A DNA stretch of 6,642 nucleotides from Calditrichota bacterium. GTDB lineage: Bacteria; Calditrichota; Calditrichia; RBG-13-44-9; J075. Positions within the stretch are counted from its first letter, which is position 1. The number at the start of each line of letters is the position of its first letter. A program made the position numbers and the translations under genes. Under the pieces are notes generated by a model, which saw nothing but the letters and a program-made list of their open reading frames with translations, made no database searches and was not told the origin of the DNA. The stretch spans positions 1 through 6,642 of the forward strand of contig RFIL01000559.1 in the NCBI GenBank assembly GCA_003695285.1, read 5' to 3'. Positions 1 through 5,662 of the stretch are shown here, in pieces.

Positions 1-696
1 GGCCTCCACTTCCAGTTGGGCTTCCAGATCGTTGCTCAAGGATTGATTCAACGCTTGTTTAATGAGACCCAACCCCCGGGTTGCTCGGGTAGCCAGATAG
101 CTGGCCAACTGTCGGGCCTCCTTCATCAACTCATCGGCCGGGACCACCTTGTATATCATCCCCCATTCCAGAGCCTGCTGAGCGGAAATTTTTTCTCCCA
201 GCATCGCCATGGCTGTTGCCCGGGCAAAACCGACCAGACGAGGTAAAAAGAAGGTTCCTCCACTATCGGGGATTAAACCAATATGACAAAACGCCTGAAG
301 GAAGGAGGCCTTCTCCGAAGCAATGACGATATCACAGGCCAGGGCAATATTAGCAGCAGCCCCGGCAGCCACGCCATTTACCACAGCCACCACCGGTTTT
401 TCCATCTCCCGAATGCTCCGAATGATGGGATTATAACTCTCCCTGACAATCTGGGAGATATCCGGCCAGGGAGCATCAGAAGGGGCTGCTTCAGCCAGAT
501 CCTGTCCGGCGGAAAAGGCTCTACCTTCACCGGTCATCAAGACCGCTCGAATAGTATCCTCTTCGGCACAGGTTTTCAGAGCATCCTGAACCTCTTTGGC
601 CATGGGCATATTAAAACTGTTTAACACATCCGGGCGATTGAAAACGAGTTCTCCTACACCGTCTTGATGAGAAAACTTAATGTATTGATAGGACAT
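1..696 (-). CDS. paaG: PaaG-type 2-(1,2-epoxy-1,2-dihydrophenyl)acetyl-CoA isomerase, 3' end cut by window
   Basis: Crotonase-fold enzyme that in the phenylacetate pathway isomerises ring-1,2-epoxyphenylacetyl-CoA to the seven-membered oxepin-CoA in the cytosol. The frame is open from the ATG at 694-696 to the left edge, giving 232 residues. The family is usually about 260, so roughly 30 C-terminal residues are outside. Visible motifs are the oxyanion-hole segment FSAGQDL (61-67), the second oxyanion loop NGVAAGAAANIALACD (107-122), and GLIPDSGGT (140-148). The last is the PaaG signature; its Asp144 is the expected catalytic acid. There is no Glu/Glu pair as in classical hydratases, which favours PaaG over PaaF. 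An AAGGGG ribosome site sits 8 bases before the chosen ATG. An earlier ATG (702-704) is out of frame. The gene follows paaD after 190 bases. A related crotonase of the same operon (PaaB/MenB-like) is a less likely alternative. Confidence 0.9.
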   Translation of the reverse strand, partial: MSYQYIKFSHQDGVGELVFNRPDVLNSFNMPMAKEVQDALKTCAEEDTIRAVLMTGEGRAFSAGQDLAEAAPSDAPWPDISQIVRESYNPIIRSIREMEKPVVAVVNGVAAGAAANIALACDIVIASEKASFLQAFCHIGLIPDSGGTFFLPRLVGFARATAMAMLGEKISAQQALEWGMIYKVVPADELMKEARQLASYLATRATRGLGLIKQALNQSLSNDLEAQLEVEA

Positions 697-886
697 TCTT
701 CATACCCCTTTGGATTTAGTATTTGCTTTGAATCGCTCATAAAATCAGGCGAAACCGCATTTCATCAAAATCGATTTAATGGATTTACCGGAAAGTAAGG
801 TCAATGAGGGTAAGCGATTGAAAGAACAATAATCCTTTCTCCTTGTGTAATGTAAAATCAGATTGAAAACACTTATTTCCATTCAG
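697..886 (-). other. paaD-paaG intergenic region with imperfect inverted repeat
   Basis: This is a 190-base AT-rich gap between the paaD stop and the paaG start, with no credible gene in it. It contains an 11-base inverted repeat matching at 10 of 11 positions, with arms TTTGAATCGCT (727-737) and AGCGATTGAAA (813-823) about 75 bases apart. A 10-base palindrome AAATCGATTT lies at 768-777. A TTGACC box (minus strand, 799-804) lacks a convincing -10 at the right distance, so I do not call a promoter. No hairpin with a T-run was seen, so paaG may be co-transcribed with paaD. In many operons paaE sits in this position, but no trace of it is visible. Confidence 0.4.
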
Positions 887-1375
887 CTAAATGCACTTAA
901 AATGTTCAAAGGGCTGTTGACAATTGTTGCAATAATACAGGGCTTTACAGGCGGTGGAACCAAACTGACTGGTAAGGGAGGTATTCATGGATTCACAGAA
1001 CGGGCAGGCTACCTTTTTCTCCTCCCAGTTAAACGGGTTCAGATCCACCTCATTCACCTTTTCAGGAGGAGCAATGCCATAAGCTTTTAATTTCAGGCGA
1101 GCCTCCTCGGTGAGCCAGTCGGTTGTCCAGGCGGGAAAAAGAACCGTTTTCACTTCCACATTCTCGTAGCCTTCGGTTTTCAAAACCTGGTTTATCTCTT
1201 CTTCAATCACCCGCATAGCCGGACAGCCGGTATAGGTTGGGGTAATCGTTATGATAATCTGACTTTCTGTTATTTCGACTCCCCGAACAATGCCCATTTC
1301 AACAATATCCAGAACCGGAACCTCGGGGTCCTTCACCTGTCGCAAAGCCTGTATAATTTGTTCTTCTTTTTTCAT
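887..1375 (-). CDS. paaD: PaaD, phenylacetyl-CoA epoxidase maturation/iron-sulfur protein
   Basis: The product has 162 residues, close to the family's usual 160-175. The N-terminal two-thirds is a MIP18/DUF59-type iron-sulfur assembly domain: DPEVPVLDIVEMGIV (16-30), TPTYTGCPAM (45-54, Cys51) and PAWTTDW (81-87). The C-terminal tail is the PaaD-specific cysteine-rich module, with CPFC (124-127), FGSTACKALYYCNNC (138-152; Cys143, 149, 152) and a terminal FKCI (Cys161). It probably binds zinc or an iron-sulfur cluster. PaaD is required for epoxidase activity and is thought to help assemble metal centres of the PaaABCE complex, probably including the reductase cluster; it is not part of the catalytic core. 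The gene starts 32 bases after the paaC stop. Its ribosome site is weak (only GAAG near the ATG), which hints at translation coupled to paaC. All motif residues are intact. Confidence 0.95.
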   Translation of the reverse strand: MKKEEQIIQALRQVKDPEVPVLDIVEMGIVRGVEITESQIIITITPTYTGCPAMRVIEEEINQVLKTEGYENVEVKTVLFPAWTTDWLTEEARLKLKAYGIAPPEKVNEVDLNPFNWEEKKVACPFCESMNTSLTSQFGSTACKALYYCNNCQQPFEHFKCI

Positions 1376-1407
1376 AACACTTCAAGATAAATCCATCTTT
1401 TTTTGAA

Positions 1408-2181
1408 CTACCATTTTGCATCCGGATAGGCCCGGGGAAGAAATTGCATATCCGCCAGGATATACCCCAGATGTTCCGTATGAATCCCCTGACGACTACC
1501 GGAACTATAATATCCCTGTTCTCCCGGTATCTCAAGGGTTGCTTGTTTTAATATTTGAAAGACCATGGATTCCCAACCGCTTTTTAAAGAAGTGCTATCC
1601 ACCGCTATCCCTTTTTGAACCAGTCGTTGTTCGACTTCATCGGACTCAAACATTTCCCGGGTATACATCCAGAGATCATCCAGAGCGTTTTGCACCCTTC
1701 GGTGACTTTCTTCGGTTCCGTCACCCAGTCTCAGCACCCATTGACTGCTATGTCGGAGATGGTAACGTACTTCTTTAAGTGCTTTACCGGCGATAGCCGC
1801 CAATTCCTTTAATTCACTGGCCTGGAGTGCCTCCATAAGGAGTAAACTGTAGGCATCAAATAAAAACTGACGAACCATGGTAAAACCAAAATCGCCATTG
1901 GGTTGTTCCACCAACATGAGATTTTTAAAATCCAGCGCATCCCGATGATAAGCCAGGTCATCCTCGGTTCGTCCCTGTCCTTCAACTTTACCCGCAAGAC
2001 TCAGGAAGTTAATGGATTGCCCGATGAGGTCCAGTGCGATGTTGGAGAGGGCGATATCTTCTTCGAGAATCGGGCCATGACCACACCACTCGGAAACACG
2101 GTGTCCTAATATCAACCGATCATCTCCCAGACGGAGAAGGTAATCGAACAAATCGGATTGAGTCTGTTTATCAAGTTTCAT
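1408..2181 (-). CDS. paaC: PaaC, structural subunit of the phenylacetyl-CoA 1,2-epoxidase
   Basis: The product has 257 residues; E. coli PaaC is about 248. PaaC is the ferritin-like, all-helical subunit that pairs with PaaA. It resembles PaaA in fold but does not carry out catalysis. Recognisable family segments are LGDDRLILGHRVSEWCGHGP (18-37), EEDIALSNIALDLIGQ (40-55), ALKEVRYHLRHSSQWVLRLG (134-153) with GDGTEESHRR (153-162), and the C-terminal GIHTEHLGYILADMQFLPR (232-250) ending in PDAKW. The ATG at 2179-2181 is preceded by AAAGGGAA about 9 bases upstream. It follows paaB after 85 bases and precedes paaD by 32 bases, fitting the canonical A-B-C-D order. No frameshift or unusual composition is visible. 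Confidence 0.95.
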   Translation of the reverse strand: MKLDKQTQSDLFDYLLRLGDDRLILGHRVSEWCGHGPILEEDIALSNIALDLIGQSINFLSLAGKVEGQGRTEDDLAYHRDALDFKNLMLVEQPNGDFGFTMVRQFLFDAYSLLLMEALQASELKELAAIAGKALKEVRYHLRHSSQWVLRLGDGTEESHRRVQNALDDLWMYTREMFESDEVEQRLVQKGIAVDSTSLKSGWESMVFQILKQATLEIPGEQGYYSSGSRQGIHTEHLGYILADMQFLPRAYPDAKW

Positions 2182-2243
2182 AATTATTTTTTCCCTTTAC
2201 TTATCAATTGATGGCAACTGCTGACAGGGTGATTCAGATTAAG

Positions 2244-2266
2244 ACCCCGTTCCGGTCCCATGGGGT
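2244..2266 (-). repeat. Small inverted repeat in the paaB-paaC gap
   Basis: Arms ACCCC (2244-2248) and GGGGT (2262-2266) flank a 13-base loop and abut the paaB stop codon at 2267-2269. On the minus-strand transcript this would form a short G/C-rich hairpin just after paaB. There is no T-run, so it is not a standard terminator. It could be a processing or stability element, or chance, since the stem has only five pairs. Confidence 0.25.
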
Positions 2267-2584
2267 TTAAAACATTTTTACACCACGGGGGACTTTATAG
2301 AATTGGGGATGGCGATAAATTTTATCATTTCCGGGGTCAAAAAAAGGCCCATCGTCGGAAGGAGTCGTGGCGGTTATTGCAGCGGAAGGCACCACCCAGA
2401 TGCTCAACAAACGGCCCCGTCGCGCATACACATCCCGGGCATTCTGCAACGCAATTTCCGCATCCGGTGCATGAACACTACCCGCATGCTCGTGAGGTGC
2501 ACCCTGTTTCTCCTGAACAAATACTTCCCAGAGTGGCCATTGGGTATCAGTGGCTTCATTCTCCGCTTTGGTTTTATGATTCAT
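2267..2584 (-). CDS. paaB: PaaB, bridging subunit of the phenylacetyl-CoA 1,2-epoxidase
   Basis: A small protein of 105 residues (E. coli PaaB about 95) of the phenylacetate-CoA oxygenase PaaB family. It has no catalytic site of its own and links PaaA-PaaC units in the complex. Family motifs are clear: WPLWEVFVQEKQG (16-28), HEHAGSVHAPDAEIALQNAR (31-50), DVYARRG (51-57), SIWVV (61-65), and FFDPGNDKIYRHPQFYKVP (81-99). The first 15 residues are polar and not conserved. The ATG at 2582-2584 is preceded by GGGAG with an 8-base spacing. The gene lies 101 bases after paaA and 85 bases before paaC, wider gaps than in the compact proteobacterial operons. Nothing is truncated. Confidence 0.95.
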   Translation of the reverse strand: MNHKTKAENEATDTQWPLWEVFVQEKQGAPHEHAGSVHAPDAEIALQNARDVYARRGRLLSIWVVPSAAITATTPSDDGPFFDPGNDKIYRHPQFYKVPRGVKMF

Positions 2585-2638
2585 ACCGTATACTCCCGTT
2601 TTAAATGTTTTCTTAACAGGTAAAAAAAGTGAACTATT

Positions 2639-2673
2639 GGAAAATCAGGTCTGATTAATAAAAGAGATTTTCC
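2639..2673 (-). repeat. Perfect inverted repeat with nested alternative stem, paaA-paaB gap
   Basis: Arms GGAAAATC (2639-2646) and GATTTTCC (2666-2673) are perfectly complementary over 8 bases with a 19-base loop. A second stem, AATCAG (2643-2648) with CTGATT (2651-2656), shares bases with the first, so only one can form at a time. The element begins 13 bases after the paaA stop. There is no uridine tract that would make it a terminator. It could set the paaA:paaB mRNA ratio through processing or 3' end protection; that function is inference. Confidence 0.45.
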
Positions 2674-2685
2674 TCTGAGGTGTCA

Positions 2686-3627
2686 TCAGGCCACCCGGCT
2701 TTTCATGCCATGTTTAGCTGCATATGCAGCGGCCGCTTCTCTTACCCATGCCCCTTCTTCATGGGCTTTCCTCCGAGCCCGCATCCGTTCCCGGTTACAG
2801 GGGCCATCCCCTTTGATAACACGCCAGAATTCATCCCAATCGATCTCTCCAAATTCCCAGTTGCCGGTCTCAGGATTGTATTTTAAATCCGGATCCGGTA
2901 TGGTTAACCCGACGGCATGTGCCTGTGGAACTGTGAGATTAACAAACCGTTGTCGAAGTTCATCGTTGGTTTTGGTTTTCACTTTCCAGCGCAATAATTC
3001 CCCACTATTGGGCGAATCCGTATCGTGAGGCCCAAACATCATCAAAGAGGGCCACCACCAACGATTGACCGCATCCTGAACCATTTTTTTCTGTTCCGGG
3101 GTTCCTTTGGCCATGGTTGCCACAATCTCATATCCCTGTCGCTTGTGGAAATTTTCCTCCTTGCAGATGCGAATCATCGCCCGGGAATAAGGCCCATAAG
3201 AAGATTTCGCCAGCATGGTTTGATTAACTATTGCCGCTCCATCGACAAGCCAACCAATCACCCCAATATCCGCCCAGGTAAGGGTGGGGTAATTAAAAAT
3301 ATTTGAATATTTGGCCTTGCCTTCCAGCAGTTGTTCGATGAGTTCCTGTCGGTCTACCCCCAGAGTCTCTGCGGCACTGTACAAATACAACCCATGTCCT
3401 GCTTCATCCTGAACTTTGGCCAGTAAGACCAGCTTCCGCCTCAGAGAAGGGGCTCGAGTTATCCAGTTCCCCTCAGGGAGCATCCCAACCACCTCTGAAT
3501 GGGCATGTTGGGATATCATACGTATCAACTGCTTTCGATAGCGTTCGGGCATCCAATCTTTGGGCTCTATCTTCTCTCCACGCTGTATGCGTGCTTCAAA
3601 TTCCTCAAGCCTTTTTTTATCTTCCAT
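2686..3627 (-). CDS. paaA: PaaA, catalytic di-iron subunit of the phenylacetyl-CoA 1,2-epoxidase
   Basis: Catalytic subunit of the bacterial multicomponent monooxygenase that uses O2 and reductase-supplied electrons to epoxidise the ring of phenylacetyl-CoA. From the chosen start it has 313 residues (E. coli about 309). The di-iron ligands expected from E. coli PaaA all fall at a constant offset of three: Glu45 (HAHSEVVGMLPEGNW), Glu75 and His78 (KVQDEAGHGLYLYSAAETLG), Asp129 (IGWLVDGAAIVNQ), and Glu158 and His161 (ICKEENFHKRQG). The C-terminal GEIDWDEFW (260-268) and WVREAA (294-299) are also typical. I chose the ATG at 3625-3627 because GAGGGG precedes it closely and the N-terminus then aligns with relatives. 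An in-frame ATG at 3637-3639 (317 residues) has no ribosome site. It is the first paa gene, with its own candidate promoter and inverted repeat upstream. All ligands are intact, so an active enzyme is expected. Confidence 0.96.
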   Translation of the reverse strand: MEDKKRLEEFEARIQRGEKIEPKDWMPERYRKQLIRMISQHAHSEVVGMLPEGNWITRAPSLRRKLVLLAKVQDEAGHGLYLYSAAETLGVDRQELIEQLLEGKAKYSNIFNYPTLTWADIGVIGWLVDGAAIVNQTMLAKSSYGPYSRAMIRICKEENFHKRQGYEIVATMAKGTPEQKKMVQDAVNRWWWPSLMMFGPHDTDSPNSGELLRWKVKTKTNDELRQRFVNLTVPQAHAVGLTIPDPDLKYNPETGNWEFGEIDWDEFWRVIKGDGPCNRERMRARRKAHEEGAWVREAAAAYAAKHGMKSRVA

Positions 3628-3657
3628 ATTGCCCCTCATTTTGTTTCATGGTTGAAA

Positions 3658-3685
3658 GTAAAGGTAACCTCGGAAAGACCTTTAC
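3658..3685 (-). promoter_or_regulatory. Perfect inverted repeat upstream of paaA, candidate operator or leader hairpin
   Basis: Arms GTAAAGGT (3658-3665) and ACCTTTAC (3678-3685) are perfectly complementary around a 12-base centre. On the minus strand the element starts about 20 bases after the candidate -10 box and ends about 30 bases before the paaA ATG. It would therefore lie in the early transcribed region. A dimeric repressor, such as a phenylacetyl-CoA-responsive TetR or GntR regulator, could bind it; alternatively it forms an mRNA hairpin. It does not resemble the PaaR operator I remember from proteobacteria, and it lacks a T-run for termination. The regulator is not in the window. Confidence 0.5.
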
Positions 3686-3706
3686 CTCATATTTTCCCAT
3701 TTTAAA

Positions 3707-3735
3707 ATTATAAAATTCCTCATGAACTAAAGCAA
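3707..3735 (-). promoter_or_regulatory. Candidate sigma70-like promoter of the paa operon
   Basis: On the minus strand a TTGCTT box (3730-3735) is followed after exactly 17 bases by a perfect TATAAT (3707-3712). Transcription would begin near 3700, giving a leader of about 70 bases before the paaA ATG at 3627. The box lies in the 137-base gap after the aldehyde dehydrogenase stop, so the paa genes can be expressed independently of that gene. The -35 half is weak (three of six), which would suit an activated or repressed promoter. Confidence 0.55.
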
Positions 3736-3764
3736 GCAGAAATGAATCAAAGCAAAGATGTAAT

Positions 3765-5183
3765 TTAAATGTACTTTACAATCCATTTTACCAATCTTTT
3801 TATCCCCGGAGTATAAGGGGGGTAAACTATCTTTAGTGTTGTGAACCCTCTTCTCTGTTTGACAAATGCGCGCTGGTTGGAAAATTCCAAAAAACCATAA
3901 TAACCATGGGCTTTTCCAATACCGCTGGCATTTATTCCACCGAAAGGTAGATTGGGGTGGGCAAATTGGATGGTTGTATCGTTGATACATACTCCCCCGG
4001 AGGAGGTATTGTTAATGATCCTGTCAATGTTTCTCTTTGACCGGCTGAAAATATAGAGTGCCAGAGGTTTTTCCTGCTGATTGATAAACTCAAGCACCGT
4101 GTCAAGGTTATCATAGGGTATAACCGGCATTACGGGACCAAATATTTCATTTTGAATAGCAGGGCTATCCATAGGCACCTGGTCCAGGACCGTTGGGGGA
4201 ATATAACACTCTTCATCCACACCTTTTCCACCCACAACGAGCTGTGCCCCTTTTTTCACTGTTTTTCGAATAATATCCGAGACCCGGCGATAATGTTTGG
4301 GATGAATAATATGTGCCATATCCGGGGTGATGCTTCCATTGCCATTTCCCCGGTACATTTTAAATATCATGGTTTTAATATGTTCAACCAGAGGATCATG
4401 GATGGTTTGATGGACAAAAATAAAATTCGGGGAGACACAGGACTGCCCACCGTTCAGGAATTTTCCATAAACCAACTTTTCGGCAGTGTCTTTCACATCA
4501 GCGGTTTCATCGACAATGGTGGGGTTTTTTCCACCCAATTCCAGAGTAACCGAGGCTAAATGCTCAGCAGCAGCTTTCATCACTTTTTTCCCAACTTCAG
4601 TGCTGCCGGTGAAAAAAATATGATTGAAGGGGAGTTTCAACAGGGCCTGTGCCACGTCCGGTCCTCCCAGATAAACCCGGGCTTCTTCCGGTGGAAATAA
4701 TTCTGTGATCATTTGTCGGATTAATTCGGAGGTGTGCTCCGCCAGCTCTGAGGGTTTCAGAACCACACAATTACCGGCAGCTACCGCCGATATCATTGGA
4801 CCGATGGTGAGCATGAAGGGAAAATTCCAAGGTGCAAAAATCAAGGCAACTCCCTTTGGCTCAGGCTTAGTCCATGCTTTGGTTCCCATTAACAATAAAT
4901 TGGGACGCACCTTTTTCGCTCGTACCCAGCGTGATAAATGACGCAAATAATGATCAATTTCGTTTAAAACGACTTTTATCTCCGTCAAATCGACTTCCGG
5001 TTCCGGTTTATGAAAATCTTGGTATAACGCCTTCTGGATATCCACCTGATGAGCTTCGATCCAGGAACGCATTCTTTTAAGCTTCATTTTCCGTTCTTTT
5101 ACCGACGAAAGTCGTTGTACCTTCTGAAAATGTTGTTGAAGGGAGTTAAAGTCTTTTTTTAATTGCTCCATCTGAATCGCCAT
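3765..5183 (-). CDS. NAD(P)-dependent aldehyde dehydrogenase, class 3 (ALDH3)-like
   Basis: Cytosolic or membrane-associated enzyme oxidising an aldehyde to its acid; 472 residues, full length for ALDH3-type enzymes. The key residues are present: APWNFP with Asn120, LKPSE with Lys143, FTGSTEVG (191-198), ELGGKNP with Glu215, GGQSC with the nucleophile Cys249, and NEIFGP with Glu346 and Phe348. The C-terminal LPFGGINASGIGKAHGYYGF (412-431) and YPPYTPG (454-460) are typical of class 3, such as fatty and coniferyl aldehyde dehydrogenases. The last 13 residues form a basic amphipathic tail. There is no MaoC-type domain, so it is not the ring-opening PaaZ. The ATG at 5181-5183 has AAAGGA about 10 bases upstream; an in-frame ATG four codons later lacks one. 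It sits 137 bases upstream of paaA on the same strand. Oxidation of phenylacetaldehyde to feed the pathway is conceivable, but the substrate is not readable from sequence. Confidence 0.9.
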   Translation of the reverse strand: MAIQMEQLKKDFNSLQQHFQKVQRLSSVKERKMKLKRMRSWIEAHQVDIQKALYQDFHKPEPEVDLTEIKVVLNEIDHYLRHLSRWVRAKKVRPNLLLMGTKAWTKPEPKGVALIFAPWNFPFMLTIGPMISAVAAGNCVVLKPSELAEHTSELIRQMITELFPPEEARVYLGGPDVAQALLKLPFNHIFFTGSTEVGKKVMKAAAEHLASVTLELGGKNPTIVDETADVKDTAEKLVYGKFLNGGQSCVSPNFIFVHQTIHDPLVEHIKTMIFKMYRGNGNGSITPDMAHIIHPKHYRRVSDIIRKTVKKGAQLVVGGKGVDEECYIPPTVLDQVPMDSPAIQNEIFGPVMPVIPYDNLDTVLEFINQQEKPLALYIFSRSKRNIDRIINNTSSGGVCINDTTIQFAHPNLPFGGINASGIGKAHGYYGFLEFSNQRAFVKQRRGFTTLKIVYPPYTPGIKRLVKWIVKYI

Positions 5184-5230
5184 AACTTTGCAATCCTTTA
5201 CTTGGTTCTACTTGCAATGTAAGTATAATA
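5184..5230 (-). promoter_or_regulatory. Leader of the aldehyde dehydrogenase gene with -10-like box and TTGCAAT direct repeats
   Basis: Minus-strand TATACT (5222-5227) or TATTAT (5225-5230) could serve as a -10 element, within the small palindrome AGTATAATACT (5222-5232). No good -35 lies 16-18 bases upstream. Between this box and the ATG the plus strand shows TTGCAAT twice (5188-5194 and 5212-5218), 24 bases apart, which might be a tandem regulator site. This is a weak call. Confidence 0.25.
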
Positions 5231-5249
5231 CTGAAAATTTATTTAACTA

Positions 5250-5410
5250 TTCACCACAGATAAGTTTGAGAAAAAGTTTAGAGCCAATCTATCAGATTCA
5301 CTTCCCACCCCAGGAAAGATTTAAAAAAATTCAATTCCCGGGATGCTTCCAGAGAGTGCCAGTTTCTCTTGTTAACTTTTATCTTCTTTTCTTTGCTTCT
5401 CTGTGTTAAT
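5250..5410. repeat. Imperfect inverted-repeat element, probably a decayed dispersed intergenic repeat
   Basis: The plus strand has TTCACCACAGATAAG near 5250-5264. The minus strand read from 5410 has TTAACACAGAGAAG, so the two ends form an imperfect inverted pair (CACAGATAAG versus CACAGAGAAG, nine of ten) about 140 bases apart. Both arms continue inward as A/G-rich DNA on their own strand. From memory, many environmental bacterial genomes carry intergenic elements rich in such CACAGAG / CTCTGTG words, and this looks like a worn copy. There is no transposase. A 73-codon TTG-start frame across it (5188-5409) shows no coding character. Confidence 0.4.
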
Positions 5411-5432
5411 CCTGATTAGTTACGAATTTATT

Positions 5433-5461
5433 TTGAAACTGAAATGTTCATATCTTATACT
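5433..5461 (+). promoter_or_regulatory. Candidate sigma70-like promoter for the voltage-sensor-like membrane protein
   Basis: TTGAAA (5433-5438) is followed after exactly 17 bases by TATACT (5456-5461), each matching five of six consensus bases. Transcription would start near 5468, leaving a leader of about 195 bases before the ATG at 5663. A second, poorer pair, TTGCGC near 5537 and TGTAAT about 18 bases later, lies closer to the gene. Confidence 0.5.
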
Positions 5462-5662
5462 AATGCTCTGTACTTGAATGAATTTCAGGGCGACAATCAA
5501 TGACTGAAACACCCACAATCTTTAAGCTTATGAATTTGCGCAATTTTTATTCAAGGAAATGTAATGGGAAAAACGATTTTTTAAAAGGCTAAAAAGATTA
5601 CCTCAGGGGAAAATTATAAAAAGTATTGAGAAAAACTCAGGGAAAGAAAGAGGGAACTAACT
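5462..5662 (+). other. Long leader before the membrane-protein gene, with a doubtful 30-codon ORF
   Basis: This AT-rich stretch holds no recognisable RNA gene. A 30-codon frame from ATG 5500 to TAA 5592 is preceded by AGGG about 10 bases upstream and would give a basic, non-hydrophobic peptide beginning MTETPTIF. I recognise no homology and rate it probably non-coding. Two copies of CTCAGGG (5602-5608 and 5636-5642) lie 34 bases apart just before the gene. The ribosome site of the gene is AGAGGG at about 5649-5654, about 8 bases before the ATG. Confidence 0.3.

Noticed and set aside
283..624. Plus-strand open frame of 113 codons opposite paaG
   Set aside because: It lies fully antisense to the clear PaaG frame and shows low-complexity, non-family sequence.
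768..777. Palindrome AAATCGATTT as an operator
   Set aside because: It is a single 10-base AT-rich palindrome without a second copy or nearby promoter boxes; chance is likely.
784..828. 14-codon TTG-start frame with an AAGGAGAAAGG-like ribosome site in the paaD-paaG gap (minus strand)
   Set aside because: It is too short and starts with TTG; the purine-rich stretch is common in this AT-rich DNA.
1299..1535. Minus-strand 78-codon frame overlapping paaC and paaD
   Set aside because: It is an alternate frame of two well-supported genes, with no ribosome site or family resemblance.
3658..3685. Rho-independent terminator for the aldehyde dehydrogenase
   Set aside because: The stem is perfect but only half G/C and is followed by TTTC rather than a T-run. 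It also lies downstream of the candidate paaA promoter, so an operator or leader role fits better.
4152..4559. Plus-strand 135-codon frame inside the aldehyde dehydrogenase gene
   Set aside because: It is antisense to conserved catalytic segments of the dehydrogenase and has no recognisable domain.
5188..5409. 73-codon TTG-start frame in the ALDH/membrane-protein gap
   Set aside because: It has no ribosome site, and it spans the inverted-repeat element, whose translation looks like random repeat-derived peptide.
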